Positions 41,735 to 49,806 of a stretch of DNA of 64,000 bases are shown one piece after another. Origin of the DNA: Alicyclobacillus_A sp963788285 (GTDB lineage: Bacteria > Bacillota > Bacilli > Alicyclobacillales > Alicyclobacillaceae). The notes below the pieces were generated by a model. It was not told the DNA's origin, did no database searches, and worked only from the letters and a program-made list of their open reading frames with translations. The stretch is taken from the NCBI GenBank assembly GCA_963788285.1, contig CAWBGB010000004.1, positions 224,231-288,230 of the forward strand, read 5' to 3'. A program made the position numbers and the translations under genes. Within the stretch, counting starts at the first letter, position 1. The number at the start of each line of letters is the position of its first letter.

Positions 41735-42762
41735 CTTAGTTCAACGGGTCTACCGTGGCAGCCGCCTGGTGCATCACATGGCCTATCTGAGTATAGGCAT
41801 ACGCTGTTTCGCATCTTCTTGGCCTCGTACAGCGCCCTGTCTGCAGCGTCAAACAACTCATCCGGGCCAACACTCCGGTTCTCGCAGTGCACAATCCCGC
41901 AGGACAGTGTCACTGGAACGCCGCAGAGAACCGTCGACTGCAGTACCATTCGCAGTTTCTCGGCGAGTTCCCGCGCCTCGGCCTCACTGGCGTTTGGCAA
42001 AATAACGGCGAACTCTTCCCCGCCGTATCGGCTCACAATTGCCGGAGTAGCGTGTTCTTGTAAGAGTTGTGCCGCTCGCTTGAGGACTTCGTCGCCCGCG
42101 CGATGGCCAAGTGTGTCGTTGACCATCTTGAACCGGTCCAGGTCAAACAGCAGTAAGCAGAGGCGGTTTATCGTCGGGTGGTGGTAATACTCCTTCAGCT
42201 TGTACCGAAAGTAGCGAGCGTTGTGTAGACCCGTCAACTCATCGTAAATGGACAAGCATCGATACTGGTGAAACTTGACCGACACCTCGTATATCTGCAA
42301 AGCAAGTACCACACTACCCCCGACCATGACCACCATCAGCAGCGGGAATTGGCCGTGGAGCATTCGGTGCAAAGGCTCTACAGACACTGCAAATTCTGCG
42401 AAGAAGAACGCCAGTCCTAGTTTCGGCTTTACACGTACCGAAATAAAACTCCCGGCAACGGCTGAAAACACCAACGTGGAGAGCACAAATTCCGGGTGCA
42501 CCAACGTCCAAGCCGCAATCAAGCAAGCGGCTATTCCCAAGAGCAGCACGCTTGCCCATCGGGCACGCTGTGGCATAGATACGGCCATTGTGATCAAAAG
42601 AATGGTAGCTCCGTTCAAAGCAGCCTGAACATACATGTGATGACTCAACATGACAATCTGACCAATCACGCCAAACAGCACGGTGGCCAAAACGACTTTG
42701 TGTTCGGAAAGCTTCAACAGCTTAGCACCACCCGGCGAGCAAAGTCCAACCTGTGGCAACAA
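41665..42762 (-). CDS. Membrane-anchored diguanylate cyclase (GGDEF)
   Basis: A 365-residue protein: five or six N-terminal membrane spans (residues about 22-155), then a GGDEF domain starting at IYDELTGLHNARYFRYKL, with FDLDRFKMVNDTLGHRAGDEVL and the active-site loop SRYGGEEF. It should make c-di-GMP from two GTP. The inhibitory RxxD site expected five residues before GGEEF is not present (the segment reads QEHATPAIV), so feedback inhibition may be missing. After the domain ends at EAKKMRNSVCLYS there is an odd Cys/Pro-rich tail of about 45 residues that overlaps the convergent TRIC gene and may be non-native. No convincing ribosome site was seen at 42762. Confidence 0.82.
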   Translation of the reverse strand: MLPQVGLCSPGGAKLLKLSEHKVVLATVLFGVIGQIVMLSHHMYVQAALNGATILLITMAVSMPQRARWASVLLLGIAACLIAAWTLVHPEFVLSTLVFSAVAGSFISVRVKPKLGLAFFFAEFAVSVEPLHRMLHGQFPLLMVVMVGGSVVLALQIYEVSVKFHQYRCLSIYDELTGLHNARYFRYKLKEYYHHPTINRLCLLLFDLDRFKMVNDTLGHRAGDEVLKRAAQLLQEHATPAIVSRYGGEEFAVILPNASEAEARELAEKLRMVLQSTVLCGVPVTLSCGIVHCENRSVGPDELFDAADRALYEAKKMRNSVCLYSDRPCDAPGGCHGRPVELSHRDCASVPDEPLVAHLRFGTCQ

Positions 42763-43133
42763 CCCTATGCAACTATACCTCCGTCTTTCTTTCTAAGCGT
42801 TTTGAACAATCACTAGAGTGGTTCAGGACGAGTAACGAGTGACAAAGTTCCGGTTGTTCGTCGTTTTTGCAAATCGCAGCGTGTCTGTGAACCCGAATGA
42901 GGTTCTTCAGAAATTCACAAAATCCCATCTGTATTCACGGTGATTTTGCAAATCTCTGACATATGAAGCGATGTTGCAGTCGCGTTGTCGGGGCTCATCC
43001 AAACCCAGCATACTTCATGATCTACAATGATGTACAGATTGTTTGCCCGAAACAAGATGATCCGCAGTGAGACACGCTGTGAGTAGACATCGGGTTCCCC
43101 TCCATCCAATCCACTCGCCCCTTCGGATTTTCC
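42763..43133. other. 370-bp gap with repeated TTTTGCAAATC motifs
   Basis: No gene seen. Two copies of the motif TTTTGCAAATC (42865-42875 and 42944-42954) lie here; a third, TTTTTCAAATCGC, is at 43717-43729 beyond the next gene. The region holds the promoter of the GGDEF gene, which I cannot place. Confidence 0.5.
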
Positions 43134-43694
43134 TTAGCGAATGACGCTTGCGCCCAGCGCCCCTTCAAAGTGACCCAACGCCCACTCGTGCCCGGCTTTG
43201 TTAAAACTGGCCACACCTTTTTCGTGCACCACGATTTGATACCCTTTGTTATACGCATCGACAGCCGTGTGCAACACGCAGATGTCCGTGCATACGCCAA
43301 CCAGGTGCAGTTCGTTTACGCCCCGAGCCCTGAGGAACAGTTCCAGGTCCGTTCCCGCAAAGGAACTGTACCGCGTCTTGTCCATCCACTTCACGTGGTC
43401 CGGCAGTCCCTTCTCTGCCAGTTCTGCAAAGTAGCGGCCGAGCGCACCGTACAGGTCTCTGCCCTGCGTATTGCGAATGTTGTGCGGCGGGAACAGTTTC
43501 GTCTCCGGATGAAACGCGTCGTTTTCATCGTGCACGTCCACCGCAAACACCACGTAGTCTCCGCCATCCACAAAGGACTTGGTGAGCGCGGTAATGTATT
43601 CGTCGATGGCCTGGGCCGGTTTGCCGCAGGTCAATCGCCCGTCATCCGCGACAAAGTCATACGTGTAATCAATGACGATTAACGCTTTGCTCAT
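43134..43694 (-). CDS. Isochorismatase-family hydrolase (nicotinamidase-like)
   Basis: A 186-residue cysteine hydrolase. The triad is Asp9 (ALIVIDYTYDF), Lys in WMDKTRYSSFAGT (about 110) and the nucleophilic Cys in LVGVCTDICVLHTA (about 145); the cis-peptide V-C-T-D is typical of nicotinamidases. DVHDENDAFHPETKLFPPHN carries the metal-binding residues. Probable role: nicotinamide to nicotinate in NAD salvage; related amidases cannot be excluded. The ATG at 43694 follows AAAGGGGGCGCCCAT. Confidence 0.87.
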   Translation of the reverse strand: MSKALIVIDYTYDFVADDGRLTCGKPAQAIDEYITALTKSFVDGGDYVVFAVDVHDENDAFHPETKLFPPHNIRNTQGRDLYGALGRYFAELAEKGLPDHVKWMDKTRYSSFAGTDLELFLRARGVNELHLVGVCTDICVLHTAVDAYNKGYQIVVHEKGVASFNKAGHEWALGHFEGALGASVIR

Positions 43695-43747
43695 ATGGGC
43701 GCCCCCTTTAACGGAATTTTTCAAATCGCTTACACAAGTATAAACAA

Positions 43748-43773
43748 CCTCCCCGCAACATGTTGTGGGGAGG
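43748..43773 (-). terminator. Hairpin downstream of manC
   Basis: CCTCCCC(G)CAACATGTTG(T)GGGGAGG, nearly perfect inverted repeat, 14 bases from the manC stop. On the minus strand it runs into GGTTGTTTATAC. Confidence 0.6.
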
Positions 43774-43786
43774 CGATGACAAAGTG

Positions 43787-45163
43787 TTACGAGATGCCAA
43801 TGCCCGACCTACAGTACGCGCAGATGTCTTCCCAGTCTAGGTAGCGGCGAACGATATCCTCTTCCACCAGTTCCGATCCGCGCTGCACCTCAATGAACTT
43901 CAACCGTGTGGTGGCCCGAATGGCGTGCCACTGCTCGGCGTAAATGCGGATGACGTCTCCAGGAACCACCGGCACAATGCGGTTGTCGAGCGCCAGTTCT
44001 CCCGTACCTTCCACAATCGTCCAAATCTCGGAGCGCTTGAAGTGCTTCTGGTAACTGATGTTGTGCCCAGGCAACAGCTCAATGGACTTGGTGAGCACCT
44101 CGGTGCCGTCCTCCAATTTTTGCACGTCCAGCACGCGATACGAGCCCCACCTGCGCTCTTCGTACATGGGTCGACCCTCGTAGTGTCCGATGACGTCCTT
44201 CAGCTTGCTCGTACTTTTCTTGTCCGCCACCAGAATCCCGTCTGGCGTCGTGACCACCATGACGTCTTTCAGCCCCATGGCAACGACGGGAATGTCCAAT
44301 TCGTTGATGATGTGGGTATTATCACACGCCACCGCCTCGCCGTTGCCTGCGAACGAATCGGCCATTTCTTCGGACAACGACTCCCACGTGCCAAGGTCCT
44401 TCCACGTCCCCGTGTACCCTCGCGCAACAATCGACGCCGTCTGTTCCACCACTTCGTAGTCGAAGCTGCGCTTGGGCAACGCGTCAAATTGCTCCAGCAG
44501 CGCTTTGTACGTGGTCGGATACCCCTTCGCTTTGAGCACAGATTGAATAAACTCCAGCCGGAAGCAGAACACCCCGCAATTCCACAAGGCCCCTTCCGCA
44601 ATCAATCGTTGAGCCAACTCCGTGGGTGGTTTTTCGACAAATGAATCGACTGCCATCCAGTCCCCCGTGGTTTCAGACGGCTTTACGCGAATGTACCCGA
44701 ACTTGCTCGTCGGTGCTGTCGGTTGTACGCCGAGCAACGCCAAATCGGCCCCCGACGCCGACAAAGCGGCTTCCAATTGGACGACTTGGGAAAAATACTC
44801 GTCGTCCACGAAGTGATCCACGGGAACCACGACCACGACTTCATCCCCGGGGCATCCTACGACGTCGGACAGGTACAGCGATGCCAACGCGATGGCTGGA
44901 AACGTGTCTCTTCGGGAAGGCTCCTGAATGAAGGGAATGTCGCCAATTTGCGCGGTGATGACTTCCCATTGCGCTTTCGACGCGCAGACGTAAGCGTGTG
45001 GGTGCAGATTCATATTGCCCAGTTGGCGCCACACGCGTTGCAGCATGGAGACTTTCTGGTTGTCTCCTGCAGAAAGCACTTTGAGGAACTGTTTGGATCG
45101 GCTGTCGTTCGACATCGGCCACAACCGCTTGCCGGAACCGCCAGAGAGCAAGATCAACTTCAT
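43787..45163 (-). CDS. manC: Mannose-1-phosphate guanylyltransferase, probably with mannose-6-P isomerase domain
   Basis: Makes GDP-mannose from mannose-1-phosphate and GTP. The 458-residue protein begins KLILLSGGSGKRLWPMSNDSRSKQFLKVL, the nucleotidyltransferase signature, followed by QEPSRRDTFPAIALASLYL and FVEKPP. The C-terminal third is a cupin of the type II mannose-6-phosphate isomerase (RRWGSYRVLDV, LLPGHNISYQKHFKRSEIWTIVEGTG, PVVPGDVIRIYAEQWHAIRA), giving the usual bifunctional layout. The start follows AAAAGGAGTCTGGGCC. Divergent from a polyprenyl-phosphate glycosyltransferase gene 110 bases away, so both probably serve the same mannosylation pathway. Confidence 0.94.
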   Translation of the reverse strand: MKLILLSGGSGKRLWPMSNDSRSKQFLKVLSAGDNQKVSMLQRVWRQLGNMNLHPHAYVCASKAQWEVITAQIGDIPFIQEPSRRDTFPAIALASLYLSDVVGCPGDEVVVVVPVDHFVDDEYFSQVVQLEAALSASGADLALLGVQPTAPTSKFGYIRVKPSETTGDWMAVDSFVEKPPTELAQRLIAEGALWNCGVFCFRLEFIQSVLKAKGYPTTYKALLEQFDALPKRSFDYEVVEQTASIVARGYTGTWKDLGTWESLSEEMADSFAGNGEAVACDNTHIINELDIPVVAMGLKDVMVVTTPDGILVADKKSTSKLKDVIGHYEGRPMYEERRWGSYRVLDVQKLEDGTEVLTKSIELLPGHNISYQKHFKRSEIWTIVEGTGELALDNRIVPVVPGDVIRIYAEQWHAIRATTRLKFIEVQRGSELVEEDIVRRYLDWEDICAYCRSGIGIS

Positions 45164-45273
45164 GGCCCAGACTCCTTTTGAACAGAGTGAGGTAGACGAT
45201 CCTTCAAGACTCCACTAGAATAGATCTGACTGTACGGTTATGTCCAGAACTATGAAAACGAGGGCTCACATCT

Positions 45274-46407
45274 ATGGAACTCAGTATTGTCATACCGACG
45301 TTTAATGAAAAGGAAAACGTCCAGACCATCGTCCAACGCATTGACAAGACATTGGCGCCTATCGGTTGCGAGTATGAGATCTGGTTCATCGACGACAGCA
45401 AGGACGACACACCGCAGATGCTGGCATTGTTGTCGCAGAAGTACAAGCACGTTCACTACGTGCACCGGGAAAACGAACGTGGTCTCGGAACCGCCGTTGT
45501 GGAGGGATTCCGCCGCAGCAGCGGCAAGTACATAGTGGTCATGGACGCAGATCTGCAACACCCCCCGGAACTGCTATCGACCATTTTGGAGCGGCTACGA
45601 GAAGGGATTGACGTGGTCATCCCTAGTCGGTTTGTTCCGGGTGGATCGGACGGAGGTTTGAACGCCTTCCGCAAATTGGTCTCGTGGACCGCGCGCAAAA
45701 TCGGACAACTCGCCATTAAACGATTGCGATCCATCTCCGACTGCACGGGCGGCTACTTTGGCTTGCACCGCGACGTCATCAAGGACGCCAAACTGAATCC
45801 GATTGGTTGGAAAATTTTAATGGAAGTTCTCGTAAACGGCAACTACGAGACGGTCCATGAGATTCCGTACTCGTTTCAGGCTCGCGATGCCGGGGAATCC
45901 AAGATGAGTCTGCGCGAACAGTGGAACTACTTGAAACACATCGGCACGCTGCTCTGGAACAGCCCGGAGGATAGGCGCTTTTACGTGTTCTGCATGGTCG
46001 GCGCCCTCGGGGTGGTGGTCAACCTCGTCATGATGAGCGTGTGCCTGTACCTGTTTCACATCAAAACGGTGGCGTGGGCGTCCATCATTTCGTCCGTCGT
46101 CGCCATGGTACATAACTTCCTGTGGAACGACAAAGTCACCTGGGGTAAGGAGCACGCACATCCCGTCAAGTGGCGCAGAGCGCTGCAAATGCCCATGTTT
46201 GTCCTGGTCTCCAGCGTTGGCATTGCCATTACGGCGCTGGTGGCACACATCTTCAATCAGTTGCACTGGCACGCCTTGATTGGACAATGCATCGGCATCA
46301 TTGTCGCCACCGCGTGGTCGTTCACGGCCAACAACAAATTCACCTGGGCCACGCCGGCGGAGAAACAGAAGAAAGTAAAGCGCAAAATTCGCGTCACGCA
46401 TGAGTGA
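45274..46407 (+). CDS. Polyprenyl-phosphate glycosyltransferase fused to GtrA domain
   Basis: A 377-residue fusion. N-terminal GT2 domain: LSIVIPTFNEKENVQTIV, EIWFIDDSKDDTP, GLGTAVVEGF, YIVVMDADLQHPPE (the DAD metal site) and SDCTGGYFGLHRDVI, the pattern of dolichol-phosphate-mannose synthase. C-terminal GtrA domain with four spans (FCMVGALGVVVNLVMMSVCLYLF to NNKFTWA). It should move mannose (or glucose) from GDP/UDP-sugar to undecaprenyl phosphate and help flip the product. Divergent manC supports GDP-mannose as donor. The start follows GAGGGCTCACATCT. It is 58 bases before a GT39-like gene, the likely user of the lipid-linked sugar. Confidence 0.9.
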   Translation: MELSIVIPTFNEKENVQTIVQRIDKTLAPIGCEYEIWFIDDSKDDTPQMLALLSQKYKHVHYVHRENERGLGTAVVEGFRRSSGKYIVVMDADLQHPPELLSTILERLREGIDVVIPSRFVPGGSDGGLNAFRKLVSWTARKIGQLAIKRLRSISDCTGGYFGLHRDVIKDAKLNPIGWKILMEVLVNGNYETVHEIPYSFQARDAGESKMSLREQWNYLKHIGTLLWNSPEDRRFYVFCMVGALGVVVNLVMMSVCLYLFHIKTVAWASIISSVVAMVHNFLWNDKVTWGKEHAHPVKWRRALQMPMFVLVSSVGIAITALVAHIFNQLHWHALIGQCIGIIVATAWSFTANNKFTWATPAEKQKKVKRKIRVTHE

Positions 46408-46465
46408 CCCGCTGCGGGTCGAAGTCTCGCGGTAAGGACGAGATGGAAGGAGGTCCTCCTCAGGA

Positions 46466-47717
46466 ATGGAAGTGAGTGAGCGCCCCGAGGTGTCCAAGCG
46501 GTTTCTGTTCACACTGGTCCTTGTGAACCTCGTACTGCGCAGCCTGTGGATTGCGTACATGCACCCGCCGCAAAAGGCGGATTTCGAGTGGTACTTCACG
46601 CACGCCGTACAGTTGGCGGAACAAAACATGTACGTCTGGAACGGACATGCGACGGCCTACTGGCCAATTGGCTGGCCGTTTTTCCTGTCTTTGTTCATCC
46701 GACTGTTCGGACCGCACGTGATGATGGGCCTGTTTGTGAACGCCATACTGAGCACGGTGATTGTCGTCCTCGTGTATGTACTGACACTCTACGTGTTCCA
46801 AGTCGAGATTGGCGGCAGCCATCGCTTCCGTCGCCTACACCGTCTTGCCGAGCCAAATTCTCTGGAACTCCGTTCTCGGCTCGGAGGAACTATTCACCGT
46901 ACTCCTGATGCTGTCCACGTACCTATACATACGAGCCACGAATGTGAGCCACAAGGGATGGCTGCGACTGACCATCCTCTCTGGGTTGGTCATTGGCTTT
47001 GCCAGCGATGTACGGCCGATTGCGCTGCTCTTCCCCGTCGTTGTCCTGCTGTATGAGTGGATGATTCAGAATCGACGGTGGATCGACGGATTTTGGCGCG
47101 CCGTGACGTACGGTGTGTCGATGCTCGTGGGCATCCTGCCCGTGACCATCCGGAACATCCTCTCCTTGCACCATTTTGTACTCGTGTCCACCAATGGCGG
47201 CGTCAATCTGTGGCAAGGTACCAAGACCGACAGCGGCTACTACTGGTCCTGGCTGCCGTGGAAAAATCCGCTCCTCGCTGCGGGCAACAACGAGATCAAA
47301 CAAGACCAGATTGGCACGCAAGTTGCCGTGCACTACATCTTGGCGCATCCGAAATCGACGCTGTACCACGGCTTCATCAAGATTTTCAGCTTGTACAAAG
47401 ACGACGTGAACAGCGTCTGGTACACGTTCCGCATCGTGGACAACGCTCTCACCCCGATGATGAATATAATTTGCACCAGCGCGTACTGGTTGTTTATGCT
47501 GCTGGCCATCGTGGGACTGGTGGTCTGTTTTAAACAGCGCATCGCTTGGAAACTGGCCCTCTTCCCGGTAATGTGGATTGTCTACAACACATTGTTGTTC
47601 ATGTTCTTCCCGGCCTGGGATAGGTTCCGTTACCCGATGATGCCGATGTTCGCTATGTTTTTAGGCTTCGGGATTGCGTGGATGGTGCAGAGGCGACGAG
47701 GCGAAGGGGCAGAGTGA
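46466..47717 (+). pseudogene. GT39-like membrane glycosyltransferase with one frameshift
   Basis: A membrane mannosyltransferase of about 415 residues in two frames. First frame: VNLVLRSLWIAYMHPPQKADFEWYFTHAVQLAEQNMYVWNGHATAYWPIGWPFFLSLF, with the acidic first-loop motif of GT39/ArnT enzymes, up to LTLYVFQVE at about 46810. There a one-base gain or two-base loss changes to the frame RLAAAIASVAYTVLPSQILWNSVLGSEELF, which runs to the stop at 47717 with eight more spans. Role: transfer of polyprenyl-phosphate-linked sugar to a protein or glycan outside the membrane. Everything but the shift is intact, so recent mutation or sequencing error is possible. Confidence 0.82.
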
Positions 47718-47790
47718 GGACTGTGCAGGAAGCTTGAAGAATGACGCAAGACCATTGGAGTTTGAACACAACCGAGAGCCATTGGACAAG

Positions 47791-47820
47791 GCAGCCCGCC
47801 TCAGGGCTGCTTATTGTTTT
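47791..47820 (+). terminator. Terminator of the glycosyltransferase operon
   Basis: GCAGCCC / GGGCTGC with a six-base loop, followed by TTATTGTTTTT. It overlaps the 3' end of the convergent coiled-coil gene. Confidence 0.65.
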
Positions 47821-48170
47821 TCCTGCTGCATTTCCATGTATGTTTCGAGGACCTCCAACCTTGCGCTTGCCTTGTCCTGGCGGCGTTCCAACAACTGAAC
47901 GCGGAATAACTGGCCTTCCATGCGGTCAAATCGCTCGTCCGCTTTTTTCTCGAAAGCACTTAGGCGGCGATTCGTCTCGGCGACCTAATCTTTGAGCTCG
48001 GAAACCTGAACTGTAAGCTCTGCGACCTGTTCTCCGAGCCCCGAGACCTGTTCTTTGAGCTCAGAAACCTGGTCTTTCAGTTCTAAGACCATTGCATGGG
48101 TGTTCGCAACGACGCGAATCAAATCTCCCATCATCTCTTGCATTTGGTCAAGCCGCCTGTCATCACTCAC
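47811..48170 (-). pseudogene. Coiled-coil protein gene with an in-frame TAG
   Basis: The minus-strand GTG at 48170 (AAAGGAGG eight bases upstream) starts a 119-codon frame. It is a long coiled coil of heptads (MVLELKDQV, ELKEQVSGLGEQVAEL, TVQVSELKD) that meets TAG at codon 62 (47987-47985). The frame continues as VAETNRRLSAFEKKADERFDRMEGQLFRVQLLERRQDKASARLEVLETYMEMQQEKQ in pieces to a natural TAA at 47813-47811. The TAG falls where a Gln (CAG) fits the heptads, so it is a simple nonsense mutation. It would leave a 61-residue N-terminal product. Confidence 0.75.
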
Positions 48171-48323
48171 CAAACATTCCTCCTTTCCATGGATTCTCTT
48201 CGACTTTCTTCGACAAGTTCGCGTTTGAATCCTCTCCACCAACCACAACATCCGGAATCCATTTGAGATGCCCACCGAAGCTCATGTAGAATGAACATCA
48301 GCATAGAATGGGTGTGGTGGATC

Positions 48324-48656
48324 ATGTTTAAAGACTTCAGTGCCATTTACGCAATGGTCCTTGCTTACGTGATAGCTATTATTATCGGTGGAAAAGTGAC
48401 GCACCAGGGGTTCGTACTTGGAATTGTATCCATCGTCACTGGGCTGCTCCTCATATACCGGAGTTGGCGTGCACCGAAACGCTCCATTTTAGTGAACACG
48501 GTCCTTTTCGTTGCGATTGAACTCACAGCATGTGTGGTTGACTATATCGGAAATGATCCAACGGAACTCTGGTTCGCTTCCTTGTATGCGATATATTCAA
48601 CACTCCTCATCTGTGAAATGCTTGCACAAAGGTATTTCAACAAGCATCCTCTCTAA
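48324..48656 (+). CDS. Four-span membrane protein of unknown function
   Basis: A 110-residue protein with four predicted spans (AIYAMVLAYVIAIIIGG; FVLGIVSIVTGLLLIY; ILVNTVLFVAIELTACVV; LWFASLYAIYSTLLICEML). The ATG at 48324 has GTGGTGG a few bases upstream; the frame is open eleven codons earlier, without a better site. I do not recognise the family. It lies between the coiled-coil pseudogene and transposase debris. Confidence 0.6.
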   Translation: MFKDFSAIYAMVLAYVIAIIIGGKVTHQGFVLGIVSIVTGLLLIYRSWRAPKRSILVNTVLFVAIELTACVVDYIGNDPTELWFASLYAIYSTLLICEMLAQRYFNKHPL

Positions 48657-48669
48657 TAGACGGGTGTGG

Positions 48670-49300
48670 AGAGGCGCAATGTAGAGGCACGCGTGGAGGC
48701 TCAGCTGGACAAGCCGATCCACTTCAAGCACGGAAGGCTGGCGATGGACATGGGCAACTGGGCCCGGCCGAACGTAGACCCTTGCCTACTCTATTCGCTA
48801 CACGCGGCAAACCAACACGTGTACCTACGGCCGTACATTCCTGTAGCTTGGCGCATCCATGTTCGGCAGACGACCGATGCCGCCCAACTATCCACCTTCT
48901 CATGCGCACGCTTGAGCTGTTCAGTCAGCTTGTACGTCCCCGGCAAACGAGAGATGAAGTGTATCCTTTCCGTTCGCAGCGACTGTAAGTTCTCCTTCGT
49001 CACCAACGCCGCGTCAGAATGTACACGCCGAGTTGGCGCGTCTCATCGTTCACTTACCCCAACAAGTGCTGGATGTTTTCGATGTGCCACATATGGTCGT
49101 CCAGGTTTCAGATTCACATGCGAACACAGCCTAAAGCTCTGCACGGTGCACAGCCCGAAGACGATTTGGTCAGCTCCGCCTGTTATCCTTCGGAACCGGT
49201 CAATGCGAAAGTCGGCTGATCCACGTACTCGTCCGTGTCCGGAAGTGAGGTGGTACCCGCATGAATCGACGAGGTATCGGCATCGTTCAGCCTCGAGTTT
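48670..49300 (-). pseudogene. Degenerate transposase, IS1634/DUF4277-like
   Basis: Minus-strand fragments in different frames: DTSSIHAGTTSLPDTDEYVD (first catalytic Asp region) around 49290-49230, then QIVFGL near 49180, and an intact block LVTKENLQSLRTERIHFISR-LPGTYKLTEQLK at 49010-48905, followed by scraps that resemble the W-x-E-I-G-R-L ... Y-R part. The order and wording match IS1634-type DDE transposases. Many stops; no terminal repeats recognised. Confidence 0.65.
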
Positions 49301-49453
49301 TGCATGTCTGGCGCCCCGATACAACGTCTCTCGTATAGAGGGGCGTTTTATTGTTTGACGAATAAGGGCGACTTATCGATGATGTGAGCCGTCTCACTAC
49401 TGACCTTTCCTCCATACGCTACATGACGGTTGGTCAATGGGGGGTGACTCAGC

Positions 49454-49600
49454 ATGTACGATGGTGGATGTTTTGGTGGTTTCACCCGTTGGGCAGTAGT
49501 GTTTCTGATTATCTTCGTGTTGTTCTTCCTGTTGGTACCAGGCCCCGGCGGCTATGCAGGTGGCGCTTATGGCCCAGGTGCTGGCATAGGAGCATACTGA
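49454..49600 (+). CDS. YjcZ-like small hydrophobic protein (copy 2)
   Basis: A 48-residue protein: MYDGGCFGGFT, the span RWAVVFLIIFVLFFLLVPG (identical to that of the copy at 7312-7437) and a Gly/Ala/Tyr/Pro tail ending GAGIGAY. The ATG at 49454 follows GGGGTGACTCAGC. A terminator (CCCCGC-TTCG-GCGGG plus T run) follows. YjcZ-type proteins of this make-up are associated with spores in Bacilli. It is intact although embedded in decaying sequence, which suggests it is kept by selection. Confidence 0.8.
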   Translation: MYDGGCFGGFTRWAVVFLIIFVLFFLLVPGPGGYAGGAYGPGAGIGAY

Positions 49601-49622
49601 GTATGCAAAGAATGAGTGAATA

Positions 49623-49643
49623 CCCCGCTTCGGCGGGTTTTTT
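49623..49643 (+). terminator. Terminator of the second YjcZ-like gene
   Basis: CCCGC-TTCG-GCGGG with a stable TTCG tetraloop, followed by six T. Confidence 0.9.
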
Positions 49644-49806
49644 ATTTGCGTCGTTCCATTTGGACTACATCGTCAACTGTTAAAGCCACAGATGTTCATA
49701 CTTGAATCACACAATTAACTCCCTATACCTCACATCGACTGTGAGTTAGGAAGTTTCGCCATGCATTATGGCATCGTGTTCGGCCAGCCCGCATCATCCC
49801 GGCCCA

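Noticed and set aside
48666..49358. A 230-codon plus-strand frame
   Set aside because: Arg/Ser/Cys-rich without motifs; the minus strand carries readable transposase segments.
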